Source of the DNA: Riptortus pedestris | Lineage: Eukaryota > Arthropoda > Insecta > Hemiptera > Alydidae | Assembly: GCA_019009955.1 (NCBI GenBank) | Contig: CM032233.1 | Coordinates: forward strand, 82,715,501 to 82,779,500 | Reading direction: 5' to 3' | DNA: 64,000 nucleotides | Shown: positions 57,317 to 64,000 of the stretch, one piece after another | Position numbering within the stretch: position 1 is the stretch's first letter | Layout: each line of letters begins with the position of its first letter | Notes under the pieces: generated by a model | Database searches by the model: none | What the model was told of the DNA's origin: nothing | Seen by the model: only the letters and a program-made list of their open reading frames with translations | Translations under genes and position numbers: made by a program

Positions 57317-58275
57317 AATATAAAGTTGATTGTAAGGAATGAGAATTATAATTCAATATATTTACCTTACATAGACTCGCAAATTAAACATCGGTTGAGT
57401 TTAACTTTAATTGATTTGTTTTTTGTTTTTATTTTATTTATTTATTTTTTCATTTCATTTATTAATTTTATTTGTAATTATCTTACTTATTTTAATATTT
57501 TATTTTATTATTATTATTATTTTTATATTATATTTGAGTTGATAGTTGATTAACGTATATATATTGTAAAATAAAAATGTATTTAAACATGATCGTACAT
57601 GTAATATACCATGTGACAATGGAACATGTATTCAAATGAATAACTCCTCATAGGGTTAATATGAGGAGAAAAAAAGACGGATGTATATGACCGTACCTCC
57701 AATTCATTGAGTCGAGCAATTTTGAAGGTCCTGATCGCACTGATGTTTATTTCATTGTTTACGAAAGTAAAGTTTTCAAGAGAAGGATAAAGGATCATTT
57801 CTTTTTTTTTTTTTTTCCTTTGGCGAACAATGTAAAGTTTTAGAACCAAAACTTTGATGTAACTAATGACTTCCTCTAAATTTCAACACCTCATAATGAT
57901 CCTGATGTAGAGTTCTTTAGAAATTTATTCCAACGGTTACCACGGAAAGTAAGAGAGTGGAATAGAATAGGAGAGGGTTTGAGTCAAGTTTCACCTGGAT
58001 TGACTGTTCAATGCAAAGCAGGTAAAGCACTTCCCTTACTGACTATTAAGTAGCATTTTCTCATTTAATTATAATTACGCCATCTTATTCTACGGTTGGT
58101 TTTAAAAAGTAAAGACAAGTAAAGAGAAAAACAAGTCTGTTATCACTTCATGCTACCATGTTCCATGGGTATTACTTTTAAGTACATTTCAGTTAATTTA
58201 GCTACAGATTGTTACTTACTGTTCTGTGGTGGTCGTTCTCTCTTACATTCGTTGAGACAGTCCCTTCCGCACTGG
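57317..58275. other. No recognised feature
   Basis: Very AT-rich to 57580, possibly the 3' tail of the LINE. An 88-codon minus frame at 57583-57849 is not recognised. The repeat segment shared with 30895-30935 lies at 58236-58277. Confidence 0.45.
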
Positions 58276-58276
58276 G

Positions 58277-58330
<54 letters not shown>

Positions 58331-58487
58331 GAACAGACCTCATTTTTGATATCTCCTGGTAGGATCGATGGATATTTGAAGAAATGGTTCTAAAATCCTA
58401 ATCATGAGTACAGCCTCAATAGCTGATATTCCCTATATATCAATCATCTTTAACTGCTGACGTTCAATAGCTGATATCTGCTAAAAT
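58276..58487 (-). mobile_element. Family H 5' end with (TA)n
   Basis: (TA)n at 58277-58326, then TTTTGAACAGACCTCATTTT, GTAGGATCGATGGATATTTG, AATCATGAGTACAGCCTCAA, TAGCTGATATTCCC and a scrambled repeat of AATAGCTGATA before ATCTGCTAAAAT. No core follows. Confidence 0.78.
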
Positions 58488-58552
58488 GAATAAACTGCTT
58501 TATATCTGCGATCATCAAACCGAAAAACACCCCAACTGAGGATTTTAAAATA

Positions 58553-59557
58553 TTGTGTTGTAACAAATAAAATGACTGTTTGCAGAATCTGGAAAACAAT
58601 GAAAAATTGAGATCGAATCTGAAATATTATTCATTCAAAGTATTTACCATCATTTTCAATACACTTCTGCCAACGACTTACCAAGTTTTCTATCCCACTT
58701 TTGAAAAAGTTTGTGTCACGTGTTGAAAGAAATTCAGAAAATGCATTTTTAATGTCTAAATCATCTGTAAAAAATTTTCCTCGCAAAAAGTTGTCCAAAC
58801 TCCGAAAAAAGTGGTAGTCTGTAGGAGATAGATCAGGAGAATATGGGGGTGTGGTAGAACTTCATATCCTAACTCCTTTAATTTGTTCACAGTCTGTATT
58901 GAAACATGTGGTCGGTGGTTCTTTGACGAGCAAGCAAAGAAACACACGTCTCTTGGCGTTTTAACTGCTGACGTTCGTTGAGCTCGTGCGGGACCCAGGA
59001 ATCGAGCTTTTTCACCTTTCCAATCGTTTTTAAATGCCTGGAGACCGTCATATGACTTGTGCCTAGCTCTGACGCAAGTTCTCTGACTGTTTTATGAGGG
59101 TCTTCTTCAACAGCTTTTTTAAGATCTTCGTCCTCCACTGATGAGTGAGGTCGTCCACAGGGCTGATTTTCTAAAGTCGTATCTCCTGAAGAAAATTTTG
59201 AAAACCAACGACGAATAGTTCTTTCATTAGCACTTCCTTCGCCAAACGCATGATTAATATTCCTTGCTGACTGGGCCGCGGAATGACCAAGTTTATACTC
59301 GTAAAAGAAAATTATCCGGAAATCGCGTGTTTCCATGTTCCCGATTGATATTAAACTAAAATATGTAAGCCTACTTGGGACAAAAACAAACATATTCCTT
59401 GCTGACTGGGCCGCGGAATGACCAAGTTTATACTCGTAAAAGAAAATTATCCTAACCATAGATGGTAAATATTTTGCTTGGAATCAACACACAACGCTTT
59501 AATCCTTTATAAAGATTAGGGTTTAAAAAATCGGACACTTCATGTGTTACAACCCAA
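58553..59557 (-). mobile_element. mariner element, internally deleted (1005 bp)
   Basis: TA lies at both ends (58551-58552 and 59558-59559). The inverted ends are TTGTGTTGTAACA at left and, inverted, TTGGGTTGTAACA at right. On the minus strand the transposase N-terminus starts at 59336 (METRDFRIIFFYEYKLGHSA). Two helix-turn-helix regions follow (ANERTIRRWFSKFSSGD; GTSHMTVSRHLKTIGK), then WVPHELNERQQLKRQETCVS. The frame then jumps to the C-terminal part (NKLKELGYEVLPHP, and WQKCIENDGK near 58650). The central segment with the first catalytic Asp and HDNARPH is gone; only the SPDLSPTD region remains, frame-shifted. Inactive, but its ends are intact. Confidence 0.93.
59257..59452 (-). repeat. 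Exact 61-bp duplication inside the mariner
   Basis: 59257-59317 and 59392-59452 are identical (both begin ATATTCCTTGCTGACTGGGC), 135 bp apart. The second copy extends the open frame upstream of the normal start, repeating RIIFFYEYKLGHSAAQSARN. Identity of the two copies suggests a recent event. Confidence 0.95.
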
Positions 59558-59559
59558 TA

Positions 59560-60257
59560 TAATGAAAAGGCGAAACGTAATATTATTAGCAATAAATGTT
59601 TAGTTCTTGAGAGGGCTTATGTAAAAGGAACATGATATTTCTGTTAAATTGAGAAGGTACTCGATTCCAATTTGTAAAATATAATGTTAACCATAAGTTG
59701 ATACAGCATATGCAGTAAATTGGCTATATTTACTCTGAAATGTAGTTAGCAGCTATCGAAATCAACTCGATGTTTTTATGTATCTCATATTTTAGCGAAA
59801 GCAATGAACTCATCGTAGTACACCATTAAAATTATTGGTGTAGAAATGATTTTTATAACTCTTGTGCATTCCAGGAGAAGGTTTACATAGATGCGAGATG
59901 GGAATAATAATATTTCATAATACTCCGCGACTGAAGATATGGCCAATTACATTAATAATTTAATTTTCAGACGTAATGAAATTAATCTAAGGCATTAATT
60001 TTGATAAAGGTAACGTAATTCCCCCTCTGTACTTCAATTTTTTGCTCCTCGGTGCTACAGGTCGACATTGGGGCATTAGATTCTTCCTGACCCAGGAGCT
60101 GTTCTTAGGAAATATTTTTGAGAAGCCTACTCGTTTCCATTATTTCAAAGAGGCCCAACAATGTATCCCAATCTATTTATCACAACAAACGTTTCTCTTA
60201 ATCCTATCTCTCATGATGAAAGCTTAACTTGCACTAATGTATGGCCTGTTGGTCGGG
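59560..60257. other. No recognised feature
   Basis: Unique-looking DNA between the mariner and the next family H copy. Confidence 0.5.
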
Positions 60258-60859
60258 AAGTCCGTCCCGCAGGGGCTGCGTTAACTAGGCAGATTTCCCA
60301 AGTTCGTCAAGTATTTGTATGTATCTCAAAATGTAAAAGTTCAATGAGAACAATATTTGGTATTTATGCTTCCAATTAAATGCCTCATAATATAAAAGCT
60401 TTTTGTTAATATGACATGAATAGGTGGTTTACTGATGGCCGCAAACTAAAATATGGAAATATCAGGTTTAATATTCAATTTAGAGAATACATTTATTTAA
60501 GAACATTTATAGGAGATCACATTTGCAATAATTTTGATTTTATACAATTTTTCGATCCGACGCATAACGACGGATATATTTCGAATTTTAGAAATTCTCA
60601 CCCTCTAAGCCCCCCTCCCACTGTTCCGATTTTAGCCATTAACAAACTTTATTTTTATTTTTACATAAAACGCTTAATTATCGAGTTTGGTAACGATCAG
60701 ACAAAGATTGCGACCGCTAGACCGTTATATATAGTTTTGAACGCACCTCATTCTCATCATCTCCTGGGAAGGATCAATGGACATTTTAGAAAATATTTCG
60801 AATATGACGTCATGAGTACAAACTCAATGGCTGATTTCAGTTAGGAGAAATCTGCTAAT
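60258..60859 (-). mobile_element. Family H, mid form, complete
   Basis: Left end AAGTCCGTCCCGCAGGGGCT then GCGTTAACTAGGCAGATTTC. GAGAACAATATTTGGTATTT, the core with CCCTCTAAGCCCCCCTCCCA, and GACCGCTAGACCGTTATATA with only a 6-bp TA remnant follow. Then comes the 5' block GAACGCACCTCATTCTCATC and the end CAGTTAGGAGAAATCTGCTA. The 142-codon plus frame at 60416-60844 lies wholly inside and is not a gene. Confidence 0.87.
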
Positions 60860-61226
60860 AGCGTGTGTAGTTATAAATAAGTGTAGGGAAAGTTCTTTAA
60901 AGTTGATTTCTATTGGGCACAGTATCTCCTGAACTGACTGTACGCTTTTCTCAGTGTGACTGCGTGGGTTTGCGTACGTGCGTTTTCTAGTATTTCAAAA
61001 TAGTAAATATGCAGCATTTGTAAGAGGAGTTCTGGTGTCCATAAATAAATAATATACGGAAAGAGGAGTTCAAGTCGGTGGCACGTTTACTCCCGAAAAA
61101 CATATAGGTGTTGCAGGATTGCCTATAGTGAGGGCTGTAATCAATATGGCTATTGATATATTGCATATATCTCAAATTCTACAGTTGAAAAATGAACAGG
61201 CCGAGTGGAATTATATTAAATTAAAC
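60860..61226. other. No recognised feature
   Basis: Spacer. Confidence 0.5.
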
Positions 61227-61968
61227 GCCTGTCACGCAGGAGCTGCGTAAACTAAGAAGATTTCCCACGTTCTGTCGTAACGCTCTTTCGATCTCATATC
61301 TCAACATATTCCCTATTTCTTTGTAAAAAACAAAACAAAATCTGCAACAAAAGATGAGTAGAAGGGGGTGGAAAGCCAGGGATGTGGTGGAGGTTACTGA
61401 AGGCAGAAAACAAATCATTATGGATATCTCGTTTTTAAATACCTTTTTTTTTTAATTTAATACTGCTTCATTTCCCCGTAAACTTGTTTCAAAGATAATT
61501 TTGTGATAACAACTTTTATGTCGTAGTATTTTTAAATAATATGTTCCGTTTCTGAAATAAACATTTGTGCATTTTACGGCTAAACGATGAGTCAAATAGA
61601 AAAATTCACAGATATAAACTATTAGAATTTGATTTTCTACAAGAATCCGTCGTAAAACCTATGGCTTCCATTGGAAATTCCAAAGTTATGGCCGCTGTAG
61701 AAGTACCTACTGGAGATGGTTAGGAAAATTAGAATATGGACTGAAAGGATTCTTCAGGGCTCCCAATAATGGCCCAACCAAGCCTCAGCCTTTTATTAAT
61801 ACAATTGGAGAATATAAGGGGGTGGCACGGGAACTTGTGATACCCTGTATAGATAAAAGAATATATATATACACATATTTTAAACGGGCCTCATTTTCGT
61901 CCTTCTCAAAATTTGCGTTATGAGTAAAACCTGAATAGCCGATTTCTCTTAAGTTAAATATGCTAACA
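61227..61968 (-). mobile_element. Family H copy split by foreign DNA
   Basis: The 3' half is at 61227-61440 (AACGCCTGTCACGCAGGAGC, GATTTCCCACGTTCTGTCGT, GAGTAGAAGGGGGTGG). The 5' end is at 61858-61968 (short TA run, AACGGGCCTCATTTTCGTCC, GCGTTATGAGTAAAACCTGA, ATTTCTCTTAAGTTAAATAT). The 417 bp between are not family H and end in GATACCCTGTATAG. Confidence 0.72.
61441..61857. mobile_element. Unclassified insertion within family H
   Basis: Starts in a T-run and ends at ACTTGTGATACCCTGTATAG. ACCCTGTA is also the right end of the Tc1-like element at 21629, so this could be one end of another IS630/Tc1/mariner-type element whose left end is missing. No ORF. Confidence 0.4.
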
Positions 61969-62479
61969 AGATATTCTAAAAATCTTAACTTCTAAAAATG
62001 GCAAGTGAAATAGTGACAAACATTTATTGACACAAAGAGACATTCGTGCCTCACATCTTTTGAGTGTGGATTGGACGCATTGCATGATTTCCATTGGAGC
62101 AATTTCAATCGAAACACTTATTTTCTTTAATGGCCACTTCCAATTTATTGTCAATTTTAGATTTCCTTTTCCCCAATATTTGCCCGGCTACTAAGGGTTC
62201 GTTGCTGGCTCTTATTGAATTTGTCAGGACCAGTTCTTTAGTTACTGCCCAGCGTGCTTCCTAAAAGAATAAGGCAATGTTTATTGGCTGTTTCTCGCTC
62301 TCCATGTGAGGTATTTCACTGGAAATAATATGATCTATGGTCAGATGCCTATTTATACAATTAAACTGAGATTTGTTAGGTTTATAATTTTCCCAATTAT
62401 TACGAACCTTCTTCACAGGGGCTATGAAGGTATTCGTCAAGACGTACGTATTGCTAAATATTTATAACATACTACACAT
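61969..62479. other. No recognised feature
   Basis: A 63-codon minus frame at 61963-62154 is not recognised. Confidence 0.5.
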
Positions 62480-62885
62480 TTTTAGCAGAGGGAAATCAGC
62501 TATCGAGGTCCCACTCATGGTGGGATTTTCGTATCATTTCTTCAAATGTCCATCTTTCCTACCTAGGAGAAGACGAAAATGATACTTATATTTCTCTGTT
62601 AGTGCTCTAGTGATTGCAATTTTCTTCCGTCCGTTACCAAACTCGACATTTAAACGTTCTATGTAAAAATGAACATCAAGTTCGTTAAAAGCTAAAATTC
62701 GAACATTGGGAGGGGGTTCAGAGGGGGGAATTTCGAAAATTCTTAATATCTCCGTTATTATGTGTCGGATCGATACATTGTATAGAACGAATCATATTGA
62801 AAATTTAATGTTCTATTAAATGTTGTCGTTGAGTTTTTTTATATATCTTGATTATTAACAGAGAAATTTGCATTTTTTTATTTGC
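62480..62885 (+). mobile_element. Family H 5' half
   Basis: TTTTAGCAGAGGGAAATCAG (the left half of the palindrome is deleted), GAGGTCCCACTCATGGTGGG and CATCTTTCCTACCTAGGAGA. The array is absent (ATACTTATATTTCTCTG). The core has GTTACCAAACTCGACATTTA and a G tract at 62708-62729, and stops near 62885. The 3' half is lost. Confidence 0.83.
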
Positions 62886-63286
62886 AGCAACCTTGGTTTA
62901 ATTATGGCAAAAATTGAAATAATATTAACGTAATTTAAAGAAAAATATATGGATGAACTATTGGAGGACATCATTTTATCTAAAAAAGAGTTTTTATTTC
63001 ATTGTCGATCTGAAGAATAATAAGCACGGTATTCAAGATTTTGGACTTCTTCTTTAATCTTTTCCTGTTTTCTACGCAGAGTATCCATCTAACGTGGGAA
63101 TTTATTTAAATGTTGTGTGCTCCATCCTTTGGATCCTACACACATTTCAGCATTACATTATAATATTTCTTATATAATAATTATAAACATTATAGAACAA
63201 TAAATTAATTAAATAAAACCAAGAAAAAAATAAATAAAATAACACATATGTAAACATTACATATGTGTACAACAATAGGTGTATAT

Positions 63287-64000
63287 CTACAAAATAGTGT
63301 CCAAATCTTGAATAAATGTATAAAATCCTTTGTTGAATATGAGTAAAAGTTTCGGTTTGTCTGTCGGCCAAGTTCCGTTTTGTAAAGTAATATACTTGAT
63401 GAGTTTTGCTCATGGTCCGTCAAGTAATGTACAGTCATATAAGAGGTGGTCATATGTCTGTTGATAGTTTAAATTTGTACAAGTAACTCTTCATAGGCCC
63501 ATGTCCTGATATAAATTGTATTTGTTTAGAATTGCTAAGTGTTATTTTTTGTCTCTAGTATACAGTTGGTATGTACTAATGTAATTGTCGTCCTTTAGTT
63601 TGTCCATCTTTCGTCCCATTTTTTATAAGATTCGTCTATAAAAATAGTTTTAGTGGTCTGTTGTCAGTTTAGAGTATGTAATATGTATCGTTTCTTCTCT
63701 TGAAGCTGTATTTGCAAGTTGGTCTGCTGTGTCATTTCCTAAATTTCCGGAGTGTCCCTTTATCCATGTTATTGCCACTTATTACATTCTTCTGTCTACA
63801 TAGTGTAATTAGTCTTCTGATCTGTTCAATCTGTTCGTTATGGTTTTCGTTATTGTAAATGCGGTCTATGTTAATTTTGCTGTCCGTATAGATTATACTA
63901 GTCTCTCTGCCACTTGAAATGTCGTGTAGTGTTGTGAGTGCTTCAGTAATTGCAAGGTTTCCTGCGTGATTGTTTGTACAAAGTGGTGATAGTCTGTATT
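63287..64000 (-). pseudogene. LINE 3' end: RNase H domain and C-terminus, runs off the window
   Basis: The minus strand from 64000 reads LSPLCTNNHAGNLAITEALT, then SIIYTDSKINIDRIYNNENH (the TDS catalytic motif of RNase H) and, after a frameshift, ITWIKGHSGNLGNDTADQLA (W.KGHSG..GND.AD). Later pieces are PMKSYLYKFKLSTD, TYDHLLYDCTLLDG and the terminal KGFYTFIQDLDTIL with a stop at 63287. The order matches the LINE remnant at 56700-57316 (FIQSLDMDVAKIH), but the sequences differ. Frameshifts and stops mark it as dead. The RT would lie beyond the window. Confidence 0.85.

Noticed and set aside
58450..58980. A 16-bp match (TTAACTGCTGACGTTC) between family H and the mariner
   Set aside because: One such exact 16-mer pair is about what chance gives in a window this size.
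60416..60844. A 142-codon plus-strand frame
   Set aside because: It lies entirely within a minus-strand family H copy whose relatives do not preserve the frame.

Overview
This window looks like a gene-poor, AT-rich stretch of an invertebrate nuclear genome, most likely an arthropod. I see no intact protein-coding gene, no rRNA, no functional tRNA and nothing prokaryotic. Nearly all long open frames are read-through of (GA)n, (TA)n or (CA)n tracts, or lie inside dispersed repeats. The arthropod assignment is an inference. It rests on the mix of mariner, Tc1-like, hAT and piggyBac-type elements, RTE-like and CR1/jockey-like LINE remnants, and solo LTRs whose core promoter pairs a TATA box with a TCAGT-type initiator.

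The dominant component is one dispersed family, called family H here. By my spans it covers roughly 19 kb in more than 40 pieces on both strands. A full copy has a 5' end that opens with TTTTAGCAGATTTCCC and contains the 20-bp palindrome GATTTCCCTTAAGGGAAATC. A conserved block (motif GAGGTCGTACTCATGACGCG) and a (TA)n or (CA)n array follow. Next comes a conserved core (TGTTAACGCTCTAGCGGTCG, then a G-rich tract), one of several alternative 3' modules, and a 3' end GGGAAATCTGCTTAG followed by the hairpin ACGCAGCCCCTGCGT and GACGGACTTT. The 5' AGCAGATTTCCC is the inverse complement of the 3' GGGAAATCTGCT. I see no target-site duplication. This matches the known layout of non-autonomous Helentrons (HINE/DINE-1-like elements), but no Rep/helicase ORF is present, so the class is inferred.

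Other elements are nested in or beside family H. Several have exact boundaries: a piggyBac-like MITE in TTAA (27814-28798), an internally deleted mariner in TA (58553-59557), a Tc1/mariner-like deletion derivative in TA (21090-21629), a hAT MITE with an 8-bp duplication (52017-52298), a tRNA-derived SINE with an 8-bp duplication (15498-15717), a retroposon with a 12-bp duplication (39261-39718), and three solo LTRs (18842-19429, 29624-30224, 39748-40787). There are also two fold-back families, a long inverted repeat with tRNA-like arms (24391-25204), and LINE fragments at 1-672, 35837-36531, 56700-57316 and 63287-64000.

Region by region: 0-2.2 kb has LINE fragments, a (GA)n tract and a retroposed insertion. 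2.3-18.7 kb is rich in family H with a SINE and fold-back elements. 18.8-20.2 kb has a solo LTR and a fold-back in TA arrays. 20.7-30.2 kb has family H, the Tc1-like element, the tRNA-like inverted repeat, the piggyBac MITE and a second LTR. 31-41 kb has family H, a LINE locus and a nested retroposon and LTR. 41-49 kb has mostly unrecognised DNA, fold-backs and a minisatellite. 49-64 kb has tandem and nested family H, the hAT MITE, the mariner and two LINE 3' ends.

No genes cooperate here. What links the features is transposition history. Family H supplies (TA)n arrays, and fold-back elements and LTRs have repeatedly landed in TA-rich sites, including inside family H copies.
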